A stretch of DNA of 64,000 bases from the NCBI GenBank assembly GCA_965116695.1, contig OZ220706.1, positions 4,030,001-4,094,000 on the forward strand. Direction: 5' to 3'. The notes below the pieces were generated by a model. The model saw nothing but the letters and a program-made list of their open reading frames with translations. It searched no databases and had not been told where the DNA came from. This stretch comes from JAJDTT01 sp965116695. Lineage in GTDB: Bacteria > Acidobacteriota > UBA6911 > RPQK01 > JAJDTT01. Of this stretch, positions 33,805-42,647 are shown piece after piece. A program made the position numbers and the translations under genes. Every line of letters begins with the position of its first letter. Position 1 is the first letter of the stretch.

Positions 33805-34095
33805 CTAAGCGACCGTCGACACCCGCTCCACCTTGATCTGATCGGCTTTCTTCATCGCCTGTGCCAGATCATAGGCTGCCTGCAATCGGTACCACGTGTT
33901 CGCGCCTCCACCGAAGGCTTTGTCAAGGCGGATTGCCATCTCCGGTGATATCCCCGAATGGCCGTTGACCACATCTGACAGTTGCTTGCGGCTGACTCGG
34001 AGCTTCTTTGCGGCTTCCGTCACGGTCAGTCCTAGAGGTTCCAGGCAGTCGTGACGAACGGAAAAACCGGGGTGGGGTGGGTTTTTCATCGGCAT
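33805..34095 (-). CDS. higA: HigA-type antitoxin
   Basis: A 96-residue protein closely similar in layout to the HigA at 15119: NPPHPGFSVRHDCLEPLGLTVT, a helix-turn-helix AAKKLRVSRKQLSDVVNG and a charged C-terminal helix. It lies 14 bases behind its toxin gene. It is intact, while the toxin gene shows a frameshift. Confidence 0.86.
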   Translation of the reverse strand: MPMKNPPHPGFSVRHDCLEPLGLTVTEAAKKLRVSRKQLSDVVNGHSGISPEMAIRLDKAFGGGANTWYRLQAAYDLAQAMKKADQIKVERVSTVA

Positions 34096-34109
34096 GTCAT
34101 GGTTCTCCT

Positions 34110-34384
34110 TCAGTGGGTATCGACGAAGTCCACGTCAGTGGCATCGGCGCCCGCAAAGCGAAATACGATGCGCCATTTGCCGGACACGGTAACCGCCCAA
34201 AAACCGGCAAGATCGCCTTTCAGGGGATGCAGCCGAAAGCCCGGAAGATCCATTCCGGCGGGGGCCGTCGCCTCGTCGAGACGCGCCAAGATACGCTCTG
34301 CCTTGGCAACGTACGCTGGCGTCACCCGCCGCCGATCCCCTTTTCGAAGAGAAGCTGGAGACCCTTGTGCCGGAAGCGGCCAAT
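34110..34384 (-). pseudogene. higB: HigB-type toxin, frameshifted near its N-terminus
   Basis: From 34384 a frame reads IGRFRHKGLQLLFEKG, the HigB opening, then runs into a stop. The rest, RRVTPAYVAKAERIL through LPGFRLHPLKG to WRIVFRFAGADATDVDF, lies in another frame to 34110. One extra G in the GGGG run near 34335-34345 would join them as EKGDRRRVT. No normal start codon precedes IGRF (ATT at 34384), so the 5' end is also odd. Either decay or a sequencing error. Confidence 0.65.
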
Positions 34385-34720
34385 CGCTTGTAAAGTGTAA
34401 CCTGTCAGTGCCCAGTCTGTGATCCCAACTACATCACAAGCCTCCACGCCGGGTGCTCCAAGCAGGTCCATCCGGGCGCCGACCGAACACCTCCTGAAAC
34501 TCTCGCCGCCGAGGGAGCCAAGTCAAGCGGGAAAAAGGGGTCCGGGGAAAGAAAAGGGTCCGGGAAAAGGGGACAGTCATGTTCATCACTCTCTCTGAGG
34601 AACCATGCTTTATGGTCCAGACGGATTTTGTGGGTTCACAAAATCGAGGTTCGCGAGTCATATAGGGAAAAGGGCGGGCGAGCACGATCCGGTTCGACGT
34701 ACTCCCGGCGGCCAAACGAC
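34385..34720. other. intergenic stretch ahead of the sigma factor gene
   Basis: It holds one REP-A element (34560-34586) preceded by two partial copies of its left arm (GGGAAAAAGGGGTCCGGGG and AAAAGGGTCCGGG, about 34530-34560). A minus-strand frame reading RLTWLPRRREFQEVFG ends near 34434 and could be a gene tail, but I cannot assign it. The promoter of the sigma factor operon should lie at its right end. Confidence 0.35.
34560..34586 (+). repeat. REP-A element
   Basis: CGGGAAAAGGGGACAGTCAT then GTTCATC, after two partial left arms. Confidence 0.7.
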
Positions 34721-35221
34721 ATGAATCCATTCGCAAAGAGACCGGCCGATATCAGCGCCAAGGCCGTAGACGACTACGGTCGGCTGGTCCTCAAGGTCGC
34801 CTACAGGATTGTCCCCAACGCCGATCAGGCTCAAGAGATCTTCCAGGAGACCTTCCTCCGCTTTCACGCCGCTTGCACGCGCGGCGAGGTGATCACTTAT
34901 CCCAAGGCATGGCTCTGTCGAGTGGCGACCAACGTCGCCTTCGACGCGCGGCGCCGGCAGCGGGCGACGCTTGGCTTAGAAGCGGATACGGCCGTGGACA
35001 CCAACGCCGGCAACAACGCAGAGCGTCGCTTGCTCTTGGACCGGGTGCGCGACTTGGCAGCGGACTTGCCCGACCGCCAGCGCGCCGTCTTTGCCCTGCG
35101 CAACTTTGAGGGATGGACCTACGCCGAAATTGCCGCGCAACTGGGGTGCAGCGAGGGTTCGGCAAGGTCCAGCGAGTACAAGGCCCTGAAGAAGATCCGA
35201 ACCTGGATGGGTACGGGCTGA
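34721..35221 (+). CDS. ECF-type RNA polymerase sigma factor
   Basis: The 166-residue protein has sigma region 2 (YGRLVLKVAYRIVPNADQAQ, EIFQETFLRFH, about 24-58) and region 4 (LPDRQRAVFALRNFEGWTYA, EIAAQLGCSEGSARS, about 110-158) and nothing else, as in ECF sigma factors. ATG 34721 opens the conserved domain; the frame is open upstream. The next gene, 13 bases on, is a membrane anti-sigma factor, so activity should be controlled by an envelope signal. Confidence 0.9.
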   Translation: MNPFAKRPADISAKAVDDYGRLVLKVAYRIVPNADQAQEIFQETFLRFHAACTRGEVITYPKAWLCRVATNVAFDARRRQRATLGLEADTAVDTNAGNNAERRLLLDRVRDLAADLPDRQRAVFALRNFEGWTYAEIAAQLGCSEGSARSSEYKALKKIRTWMGTG

Positions 35222-35234
35222 AAGGACCAGAACG

Positions 35235-36917
35235 ATGAACAGAATTGAATTCGAGAGAAGGCTGAACGACTACGTGCGGGGCGAGTTGCCGAATGCAGTC
35301 GCGCAGGAATTTGACGACTATCTGGCTGCTCACCCCGAAGCGGCCGCCGACGTAGCGGCAGCACGCACCATCCTGGAACTGAGCGCCGGCATCAGCGCGT
35401 CGGAGCCACCCGCCCAACTCCTGGCTGCGGCCCGTGCCAACACTCTGAAGGCAATTCGCTCGGAGCACGAGCAACCGCCGCAGTCGCGATTTTGGTTGGC
35501 GTTGCCGCGGCCGGCCTGGATGTCGGCGTTTGCCATCGCACTGGCCGGCCTATTACTAGGCGTACTCTGGCGGGGGTCGTCCACCCCGGTGTGGGCGCAG
35601 GTGGTCGAGGAAGTGCGCAACGTCTCATCGTTGCGCACGGTCGGCTGGTTTCGCGGGGAAAGTGGAGAACGGGTGCCGATGAAGCACTGGTTCCAGGCCC
35701 CGCACTATTTCCGCGCAGAGGTAGGTGCCGGCCCGGCCCGGCAAGTGGTTCTTTCCGATGACAAGTCCGTCTACATGAAGATAGGAGGCGTCTGGTATCG
35801 GAAGAACCACAGTTCGCCGGCAGCATCATTCATGGATGAGTTCGGCAAGCATCTGTTCCTGCCCGAGCGCGAGCAACTCGAGGAATTGTCCTATCAGATC
35901 GATCGGGAGGAACGGGGACAGACAGTGCACTTTTCCATCTGGCGCCGCTCCTCGTTGGGCAGGAAGACGCCGTCGGACGTCCGGTTTGAGATCGAGGCAG
36001 ACATACTGACGCGGCTGCCTCGCTCTGCCCGCGTTTATCTGGACGTGGGTCAACAGGAATGGGAACTGGTCAACGAATTGCACTATCTGGACTACGGTGC
36101 GGCGGTGGCTGACGAACTCTTTGAGGTGGCCGATGATGACCTCCAGCCCGCTCCCGACAATGTGTTGAGGGCAGACACGATGGTGGGCGCGTTTGCGCCA
36201 GTTGGGCGTTGGTACGGTCTCGCGTTCTACATGCCGCGGGAGGGGATGGATATCGTGGTCCTGACCCCTTCGACTGATCCGACCAAGGGCAATGAAGGGA
36301 TGTCGTCTACTGTAAGTGGCGGAATCGTACGCTACGAATTCCACCGTATGCCGTTGATGAAGATCGCTGAGACTCTGGCAGACAGGCCAGTGGAGACTCC
36401 CGATTCTGTGCTGTCTAAACGGCGTTACTCGGCGCGGATTGCTTTCCGAATCACTATTGATCCGGTGGAGCGGGTGAGGCGCCTTGGGGAGCGCCTCGGT
36501 TTCGTGACTGAGTTGAGGGAGCGGCAGGGAACAAGAACCCGCTGGATTTTTGCCCAGGACGGAACCGATTTTCCCGTCAGCGCAGCGCGGAATGTGTCCA
36601 TCAGGACCAGTGGGTATAACATCGACGGCACAGGGGGCACACTCGCCGCCGCAATACGAAACATGCTCTCGAGTGCGGCAGATGGAGACTTGATCAAGGG
36701 TTACAACAAGCTTCTAGACGAAGTCGAGATGAAATGGGAGGGTGCGGCGTCGTCCAATCCCTTCCACCGCAGGGTCGATATTTCCGTCGATTTTTCCGAC
36801 AGCTGGGAGGTGGCCCTCAAATACTTGCGCGAAAACTTCGGAGTGACCATGGAGCGAGTGACGGAACCCATGACCTACGAGGTACTGGTGTTGTCCACGC
36901 GCAAAGAAGCCGGCTGA
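35235..36917 (+). CDS. membrane anti-sigma factor with a large periplasmic region
   Basis: Residues 1-75 look like a cytoplasmic anti-sigma domain (RRLNDYVRGELPNAVAQEFD, YLAAHPEAAADVAAAR), without the zinc-binding HxxxCxxC motif. One membrane segment follows (about 94-111, AFAIALAGLLLGVLW). The periplasmic part starts with a LolA/MucB-like beta-rich region (about 125-310). It ends with two short beta-alpha-beta modules, RRVDISVDFSDSWEVALK being the last. These resemble the STN/TIGR03435-type modules of acidobacterial envelope proteins. At 560 residues it is much longer than simple anti-sigma factors. It probably senses an envelope state and holds the ECF factor. Confidence 0.75.
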   Translation: MNRIEFERRLNDYVRGELPNAVAQEFDDYLAAHPEAAADVAAARTILELSAGISASEPPAQLLAAARANTLKAIRSEHEQPPQSRFWLALPRPAWMSAFAIALAGLLLGVLWRGSSTPVWAQVVEEVRNVSSLRTVGWFRGESGERVPMKHWFQAPHYFRAEVGAGPARQVVLSDDKSVYMKIGGVWYRKNHSSPAASFMDEFGKHLFLPEREQLEELSYQIDREERGQTVHFSIWRRSSLGRKTPSDVRFEIEADILTRLPRSARVYLDVGQQEWELVNELHYLDYGAAVADELFEVADDDLQPAPDNVLRADTMVGAFAPVGRWYGLAFYMPREGMDIVVLTPSTDPTKGNEGMSSTVSGGIVRYEFHRMPLMKIAETLADRPVETPDSVLSKRRYSARIAFRITIDPVERVRRLGERLGFVTELRERQGTRTRWIFAQDGTDFPVSAARNVSIRTSGYNIDGTGGTLAAAIRNMLSSAADGDLIKGYNKLLDEVEMKWEGAASSNPFHRRVDISVDFSDSWEVALKYLRENFGVTMERVTEPMTYEVLVLSTRKEAG

Positions 36918-36933
36918 AGCCAGTCGAGAGGGC

Positions 36934-36994
36934 AGGAAAAGGGGAGAGGTCCCTTCTTTACTCCGGCGGGAAACGGGGACAGTCACCTTCTTTA
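36934..36994 (+). repeat. REP-A elements, one degenerate and one good copy
   Basis: GGAAAAGGGGAGAGGTCCC then TTCTTTA, followed by GGGAAACGGGGACAGTCACC then TTCTTTA. They lie between the anti-sigma factor and thioredoxin genes. Confidence 0.7.
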
Positions 36995-37041
36995 ATCTTC
37001 TTGACTCCTGCCGAATTTGACCTGTTCGAGGAGGAAGTACG

Positions 37042-38277
37042 ATGCCAAGAATCTCGATCGGAACGCTCGCCATCCTAATGATGACTGCGGCCCTGACGCT
37101 CGGTGCGCCTGCGGGGATCGGCGACCGAGCGCCGGACCTCGCAATCGAGACGATGCTGCAAGGTCCGGCCGACAATGATTTGAGCTGGCAAGCCCTCAAG
37201 GGTCAGGCGATGGTCCTGGAGTTCTGGGCCACATGGTGCGGACCGTGTGTCGGAGCGATTCCCCATTTCAACGAACTCGCGGAGGAGTTTTCTGACCAAC
37301 CGGTTCGTTTCCTCTCCATCACGGATGAGGAAGTAAGCATCATCGAACCCTTCTTGAAGTCTCAACCCATCTCCGGTTGGGTGGGTCTCGATCTTGATCG
37401 ATCCGTATTCCGGGACTATTCCGTGGCGGGCATCCCGGCCACGGTGCTGGTGGACAAGGAGGGCGTTATCCAAGCGGTGACCCACCCCCGTCACGTGACC
37501 AAGACGGTTCTGGGTGATCTGGTAGCCGGGCGGCGGCCCGATGTTCCGGAGAAAACCACGGGCACCCTCTTCGCCGTGGGAGACGACGGGCCGGAACCGG
37601 TTTTTCAAGTGCTCATCCGCCCGTCCACGAGTGATCGCAGTGGAATGAGCCGCAGCCGCAGTGAGATCAAAATCATTTCCTTTCTTCCGGAGCACATCCT
37701 CCCCGTCGCTTTCGATGCTCTCCCGGGCCGATTCCTGATCGAGGCCGAGTTGCCCAATCAGAAATATGATGTCGTGGTCAACACTGCCGGCAGACAGGAT
37801 CTCTTGATACCCATGATGCAAGAGGCGGTCTCGGCCGCACTGGGAATCGAAGCGGTCTGGGAAAACAGGATGGTGGACGCCTACGTATTGCGGAGATCGG
37901 CCGAGACGAGACTCGAGCCTCTACCGTCAATCGAGGGGAGCTACTCCCGCTGGTCCAGCGGGGAACTGGAGGCCACCAGCGTCAAGGACCTTGCACGCAC
38001 GGTCGCATCACGGCTGAATCGACCGGTACTCGACGAAACAAGGCTCCAGGGTTCTTATCGCATCAAGCTGAAGTTCGATCCTGAAGACGAATCCTCGATC
38101 GCTCATGCCATCAAGAGCACCCTGGGCCTGGAGCTGGTCCAAGCGAGACGCCAGGTTCGCATGCTGATCGTGAGGAATAGCGGCAAGAACGGAAAAATCG
38201 AACCGTGGATTCTTCTGGGCGTCTCCGTATTGTTGGTGCTTGTGCCCGTCTACCTAAAGCGTCGTCGGGATCACTAG
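37042..38277 (+). CDS. TlpA-like thioredoxin fused to TIGR03435-like modules, membrane anchored
   Basis: A signal peptide (1-21) leads to a thioredoxin domain (about 25-165) with the redox motif WCGPC at 65-69. Then come two beta-alpha-beta modules; the last (YRIKLKFDPEDESSIAHAIK, STLGLELVQ) is the C-terminal half of the TIGR03435/DUF3738 acidobacterial family. A membrane segment near the end (ILLGVSVLLVLVPVYL) tethers it with the domain outside. It should reduce or exchange disulfides in the envelope. The gene follows the sigma/anti-sigma pair on the same strand after 124 bases with REP-A, so it may belong to the same regulon. Confidence 0.82.
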   Translation: MPRISIGTLAILMMTAALTLGAPAGIGDRAPDLAIETMLQGPADNDLSWQALKGQAMVLEFWATWCGPCVGAIPHFNELAEEFSDQPVRFLSITDEEVSIIEPFLKSQPISGWVGLDLDRSVFRDYSVAGIPATVLVDKEGVIQAVTHPRHVTKTVLGDLVAGRRPDVPEKTTGTLFAVGDDGPEPVFQVLIRPSTSDRSGMSRSRSEIKIISFLPEHILPVAFDALPGRFLIEAELPNQKYDVVVNTAGRQDLLIPMMQEAVSAALGIEAVWENRMVDAYVLRRSAETRLEPLPSIEGSYSRWSSGELEATSVKDLARTVASRLNRPVLDETRLQGSYRIKLKFDPEDESSIAHAIKSTLGLELVQARRQVRMLIVRNSGKNGKIEPWILLGVSVLLVLVPVYLKRRRDH

Positions 38278-38364
38278 AACGCAATTCTCACGAGCGGGCG
38301 CGATGATCGCGCCCGGCGGCTGTCTGACGGGCCGAGGTCGGAGGTCCCAAGAGGAGGGTGCAAA

Positions 38365-39147
38365 CTGACGAACGAATCGCGTAACCGCTTCGACAAAATC
38401 GCCGACAATTACGCGATGAGCGAAGTCCACTCCATGAGCCCGACGATCCGGCTTCTTCATCAGCTCGTGAAGCTGGAGCCTGGGGCATCCGTATGCGACG
38501 TGGCTTGTGGCGCCGGCCACTTGGCGCTGTCCTTTGCCACCCGTGTCCGGAGACTCGTCGGAGTCGACCCCGCACCCGGCATGTTGGACGCCTTTCGGCG
38601 ATTGGCCGCGGAGCGGGGGATCGAGGTGGAGACGGTCGAGGCGTACGCGGAATCGATTCCCCTGCGGGGACACCAGTTCGACTTGGTCGTATCGCGGCTG
38701 GCCCCCCACCACTTCCATGACGTGGATCGCGCGGTGGCGGAGATGGTTCGGCTCACGAAGATCGGCGGTCGGGTAGCGATCATCGATCTCGAGGGACACG
38801 AAAACGCTGACGTCGACGAGTTCAACCACAAGCTGGAAGTTCTTCACGATCCCACACACGTTCGGAGCTACACGGCCGCGAGGTGGAGATCCATATTCGA
38901 GAGCGGTGGGCTGAAGGTGGAACTGTTGAAGAACGGATTGTCGGAGCGGTCGCAGGGGACGACCGTACACAGATGGTGCGAGATAGGATCCTCTGGAGTT
39001 GAGGCGGAAGCGGAGATCCGAGCCAGCCTGCGGAAGGCCCCAAGGACATTCTTGGAGGCCTTGAATATCAGGCGGAAGGAGGGAGACTTCCTGCTGCCAA
39101 TAAGAACGGTACTAGTCGTAGGCACCAGGGATCCTGCCCGCAGGTGA
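38365..39147 (+). CDS. class I SAM-dependent methyltransferase
   Basis: A Methyltransf_11-type enzyme: the AdoMet loop VCDVACGAGHLAL, the acidic strand end GVDPAPGM, and the motif-IV region FDLVVSRLAPHHF. The conserved N-terminus NRFDKIADNYA lies upstream of the first ATG (38416). Translation therefore probably starts at CTG 38365, which has GAGGAGGG six bases before it; this gives 260 residues. The substrate is unknown. It follows the thioredoxin gene after 87 bases. Confidence 0.78.
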   Translation: MTNESRNRFDKIADNYAMSEVHSMSPTIRLLHQLVKLEPGASVCDVACGAGHLALSFATRVRRLVGVDPAPGMLDAFRRLAAERGIEVETVEAYAESIPLRGHQFDLVVSRLAPHHFHDVDRAVAEMVRLTKIGGRVAIIDLEGHENADVDEFNHKLEVLHDPTHVRSYTAARWRSIFESGGLKVELLKNGLSERSQGTTVHRWCEIGSSGVEAEAEIRASLRKAPRTFLEALNIRRKEGDFLLPIRTVLVVGTRDPARR

Positions 39148-39569
39148 GGGAGGCAGACGAAAAGGGGACAGTCACTTTTTCCATTCTGGGCAGACGCTTT
39201 CTCCATTCTATGATCGGCAAATGATGACCGCCAATCTGTCTGGCGGGGAGAATGGGAAAGTTGCCTTCTCACTGGCTCTCGGTTCGTGTGATCTTCGACC
39301 CTAAGGTGAACCTCCAGGCCCTCTTTCGACATCCAATAATGGGTGCCCCAATTACCGATCAGGTCGATCATCAGAAGAGGTGGAAAGGGGAACCGCGACT
39401 TCCTCCCTTCATTCTCTCGTCATGAATCGGCATTCTTTCCGTCCGCACTTTTCGGTGCCGTCGTTCGATCAATTACTTCACACATATGGTGCTATCTTTG
39501 AGCAAACGTAGTGCATACCGGTTTCCGCCAGCCCAGGACTGACGTTCCTGACTGCTACGGAGGTCTGCC
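39148..39569. other. intergenic stretch with one REP-A element
   Basis: Apart from the REP-A element at 39157-39186 a minus-strand frame beginning MIDLIGNWGTHYW (39371) can be read, but it runs antisense into the methyltransferase and shows no family. The right end should contain the promoter of the first TPR-thioredoxin gene. Confidence 0.35.
39157..39186 (+). repeat. REP-A element
   Basis: GACGAAAAGGGGACAGTCAC then TTTTTCCATTC. Confidence 0.75.
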
Positions 39570-41570
39570 ATGAAACTGAATCAGGCTATCTGCTGCTCCC
39601 TTCTCGTCATTGCCTCATCCTGCCAAGGCCCGTCCACTGCCGATCCGGAAACGGCCCGCAAGCTCTATCAGGAGGCGGTCTCTCTCCTTCGCCACGATGA
39701 CGCCGATCGAAAGCTGGAACTTTGTCGGCAAGCGGTTGAGCACGACCCGGAGTTCACGGAAGCGCACCGGGAGATCATTCGCCTCAACGAGGACAAGGAC
39801 CTGCTTCGGAAAGAGTACGAACGGCGCGTCCAAGAGAATCCGGACAGCGCCGTCTTCCACTACCTGCTGGGCGAAGTCACCGAGGGAGACACGAAGCAGA
39901 CCCATTACGAGAAGGCCATCGAGTTGGATCCCCGCTTCCCGTGGGGCTATCTGGGCCTCGGTGAGTTGCTGGAAGACCGCCGGTCTATCGAGGAGGCATT
40001 CACGAATTACCAGAAGGTCTTGGAGCTCGACCCGGCGAGTGAACTCGGCCATCGGGGACTGGCGCGAGCTCACGGTCTCATGGGCCGGCAGGAGGACGAA
40101 ATCACCGCCTACCGGAAGATGATCTCGGAGTTGCCGGACGTCGCCAACGGCTATTGGGACCTCAAGCACGCTTTCGAGAAGGCCGGACGGGAGAGCGAGG
40201 CCGCCGATGTCTTGCGGCAAATCTATGAGCGGTTCAATTCCGATCCAGACAATGGGGCCCTTGCTCTGTTCCAGATCGCAGAATCCCTGGAGGATCCGAA
40301 CGAGAAGGAACGGCTCTGGGTTCGCTTTATTCAGAAATATCCGACAGGTTCCAACATAACGGTCGTCCAAGACAGCCTCTTGAGACACTACGTGGAAGCG
40401 GATCCGGAAAAGGCGGAGGCCTTCGCCCGGGAGTGCCTCTTGATACCGGAACTTCCAGGGGACAGGAGCTTGAAACATTCCGCCTACCGGACTCTGTTCG
40501 AGATCTACTGGAAGTCTGGAGAAGTTGAAAAGGAAGCACGGCTGGTCGAGGAGGTCTTGGAATCGGGGTATCCGAATCCGAACGCCTATATTGTTGCCGC
40601 AATGCACTATGCGAAAGAAGGACAGTTGGAGCTTGCGATTCAGTTCTATAAAAGGGCGCTCGATTTCGCTGCCCCGGACAATATCCACGGGACCGTTTTC
40701 TTCACGGGCGGAAAACCGAAACCGGAAAGACTGGTAAAAATCTCGGAAATGGTGCGGGCCGATGTTTCGTGTTCGCTGGGCGAGATCCTCAACAAGACGC
40801 GGAGGCACCAGGAAACGATCACGTTGCTTCAGTCCGCGGTGGGCCTGTTGGATCGTCTGGGGGACCGCATCCATTATGAGCTTGCCGTCGCCTTTGAAGC
40901 CACCGGGCAGCACCAGGAAGCCCTGAAACATTACGCCAGTTCCCTGATCGACTACTTGCACGATCCCGCCCGGAAACCGCTGGAATCCCTGTTTGCAAGG
41001 GTGCACGGTTCGATTGACGGTCTGAACCAGTACGTCCTGGACCACGTGACTCAGCCCAAGACCGGGGGAAGCGTGGCCCTCGGCGTTCCGACCGTGCTGA
41101 GTCTGGACGAGGCGATACTGAAGGCGCGCGGGCTTTCCTCCGGAGAGGCTCCGGAATTCAATCTGGAGACTCTGGGCGGCGACAGCATCCGGTCGGCGGA
41201 TCTCAAGGGCAAGGTCGTGGTCCTCGACTTCTGGGCCACGTGGTGCGGACCGTGTATCGAGGAACTTCCCCAGTTCCAGGCGACGGTCGATCGCTGGGCG
41301 GACCGGCCCGAAGTGGTCTTTCTCGCCGTCAGCGTGGACGAGGATGACGACGTGGTCCGCAGGTTCATGACCAGGAACGATTACGATTTTCCGGTCGCCA
41401 GAGATGGCGAGGTCGACGACGATTTCGGAGTGTCCGCGATACCGACGATCGTGCTCATCGGCCGGGAGGGCCGGATTCAGTACCGCCACGTCGGGTTCGA
41501 TCCGGACGCGGACCTGACGCAGAAGCTGAGTGACGAGATCGGTTTTCTGCTGGGTGCAGGGGTGTCCTGA
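39570..41570 (+). CDS. TPR-repeat and thioredoxin lipoprotein-like protein, copy 1
   Basis: The 666-residue protein begins with an export signal ending LVIASSC, a weak lipobox, so it may be lipid-anchored. TPR repeats fill residues 27-450 (for example AIELDPRFPWGYLGLGELL and YQKVLELDPASELGHRGLAR). A TlpA-like thioredoxin domain closes it, with WCGPC at 558-562 and the cis-Pro region SAIPTIVLI. It probably acts outside the cytoplasm as a scaffolded thiol-disulfide protein. Copy 2 at 42648 has identical length; the last 693 bases are almost identical while the 5' two thirds have diverged. A strong GGAGG precedes the ATG. Confidence 0.82.
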   Translation: MKLNQAICCSLLVIASSCQGPSTADPETARKLYQEAVSLLRHDDADRKLELCRQAVEHDPEFTEAHREIIRLNEDKDLLRKEYERRVQENPDSAVFHYLLGEVTEGDTKQTHYEKAIELDPRFPWGYLGLGELLEDRRSIEEAFTNYQKVLELDPASELGHRGLARAHGLMGRQEDEITAYRKMISELPDVANGYWDLKHAFEKAGRESEAADVLRQIYERFNSDPDNGALALFQIAESLEDPNEKERLWVRFIQKYPTGSNITVVQDSLLRHYVEADPEKAEAFARECLLIPELPGDRSLKHSAYRTLFEIYWKSGEVEKEARLVEEVLESGYPNPNAYIVAAMHYAKEGQLELAIQFYKRALDFAAPDNIHGTVFFTGGKPKPERLVKISEMVRADVSCSLGEILNKTRRHQETITLLQSAVGLLDRLGDRIHYELAVAFEATGQHQEALKHYASSLIDYLHDPARKPLESLFARVHGSIDGLNQYVLDHVTQPKTGGSVALGVPTVLSLDEAILKARGLSSGEAPEFNLETLGGDSIRSADLKGKVVVLDFWATWCGPCIEELPQFQATVDRWADRPEVVFLAVSVDEDDDVVRRFMTRNDYDFPVARDGEVDDDFGVSAIPTIVLIGREGRIQYRHVGFDPDADLTQKLSDEIGFLLGAGVS

Positions 41571-41628
41571 ACTGGGCGGAATGGTGACGGTACCCTTGTC
41601 CCTTTTTTGCCGCTCCGGTTTGGACCGA

Positions 41629-41671
41629 AGAGGGCGCCCACAAGGGGGGCGCCCACAAGGGGCGCCCCTAC
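41629..41671. repeat. REP-C hairpin, doubled
   Basis: AGAGGGCGCCCACAAGGGG then GGCGCCCACAAGGGGCGCCC. Two units share one arm; same family as 28248 and 58256. Confidence 0.75.
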
Positions 41672-41706
41672 ATTGTCAATTCGTGCAAGAATTCGAGATT
41701 CAGACA

Positions 41707-41731
41707 AGTAGGGGACAGTCACTTTTTCCGC
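41707..41731 (+). repeat. REP-A element
   Basis: AGTAGGGGACAGTCAC then TTTTTCCGC, 38 bases before the gene at 41769. Confidence 0.7.
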
Positions 41732-41768
41732 ACAGACGTTCGTTTCACCGCCATGCGATGGAGACGAC

Positions 41769-42227
41769 ATGAACAACCCATCGGATAACCTGACTCACCG
41801 CAGTTTGGCAGCTTCCTGCTTCAATAAGACGTGGGAGTATCTGCGTAAGCGGGAATTCACGGCCACGGAAGCTGAAGAAATGATTCATGTCTCCCATGCT
41901 TCCTTCTGGCATTGGAATCAGGTCGACGATCACACGCCATTGAACATCTCAATTGGGACTTGGCAGTTGGCTCGTGTCTATGCCGTAGCGGGGCTTCCAG
42001 AGCGCGCGGAATACTTCGCGCAACGATGTGTCGAAATCGGTGAGAATAACGATCTGCCACCCTACTTTGTCGGCTATGGCTACGAGACGAAGGCACGCGC
42101 GATGGCGTTGCGGGGAGAGAGGCAGGCCGCGCAGGATCTGATTGCAAAGGCCAAACGTCTTGCCGATCAAGTCCAGGAGTTGGATGACCGGACGGTGCTT
42201 CTTGATGACTTGAACGGTATTCTATGA
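41769..42227 (+). CDS. hypothetical protein with TPR-like helices, partner of a HTH protein
   Basis: The 152-residue protein is soluble and helical. It opens THRSLAASCFNKTWEYLRKR, has a conserved-looking HVSHASFWHWNQV and then helical pairs (IGTWQLARVYAVAG, ERAEYFAQRCVEI, GYGYETKARAMAL) like TPR hairpins. I do not recognise the family. It lies 19 bases ahead of an XRE-type regulator, so the two form a small operon between the tandem TPR-thioredoxin genes. A toxin-like role is possible only by arrangement. Confidence 0.6.
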   Translation: MNNPSDNLTHRSLAASCFNKTWEYLRKREFTATEAEEMIHVSHASFWHWNQVDDHTPLNISIGTWQLARVYAVAGLPERAEYFAQRCVEIGENNDLPPYFVGYGYETKARAMALRGERQAAQDLIAKAKRLADQVQELDDRTVLLDDLNGIL

Positions 42228-42246
42228 TCGGCAGGGGCGGAGACCG

Positions 42247-42534
42247 ATGAATGATGTTGCCTCGGAACTCACTGGCGGAGAACTCTACGATCACGCCAAG
42301 TCTGTGGGAGAAGAGTCTTTTCCAATCGAGGTGGCGGATCGCCTATTGGCCGGAGAGAATGCCGTCAGAGTATTCCGGGACCATCGCGGCATGACCCAGA
42401 AGCAGTTGGCTGGTGCGGCTGGGATCAATCCCCTCTATCTGTCGCAGATCGAGAGGGGCGTCCGCACCGGTTCGGCTCGAACCTTGTCCGCCCTCGCAGA
42501 GGCGCTCGGCGTCGACGTGGGCGACCTGATCTGA
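42247..42534 (+). CDS. XRE-family HTH regulator or antitoxin
   Basis: The 95-residue protein has an N-terminal charged segment (EEVADRLLAGENA-like, with SFPIEVADRLLAGEN) and a classic XRE helix-turn-helix (about 45-95: VFRDHRGMTQKQLAGAAGIN, LYLSQIERGVRTGS). The layout is that of antitoxins paired with RelE-type toxins, but the upstream gene is not RelE-like. It probably represses its own two-gene operon. Confidence 0.78.
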   Translation: MNDVASELTGGELYDHAKSVGEESFPIEVADRLLAGENAVRVFRDHRGMTQKQLAGAAGINPLYLSQIERGVRTGSARTLSALAEALGVDVGDLI

Positions 42535-42647
42535 CCAACCGTCGGTTTCTTCTCCGAGTCCTGGGTGCTACTTTTGATCAAAGCTGTCTCTCATGTCGGT
42601 TTTCGCCCGGCCACGATTGGCACAACTGTCCGCTAAGGAGGTCTGCC

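Noticed and set aside
39615..41489. Long minus-strand frame (about 624 codons) opposite TPR-thioredoxin copy 1
   Set aside because: The same frame is partly mirrored opposite copy 2 only because the plus-strand genes are duplicated; no domain or start site supports it.
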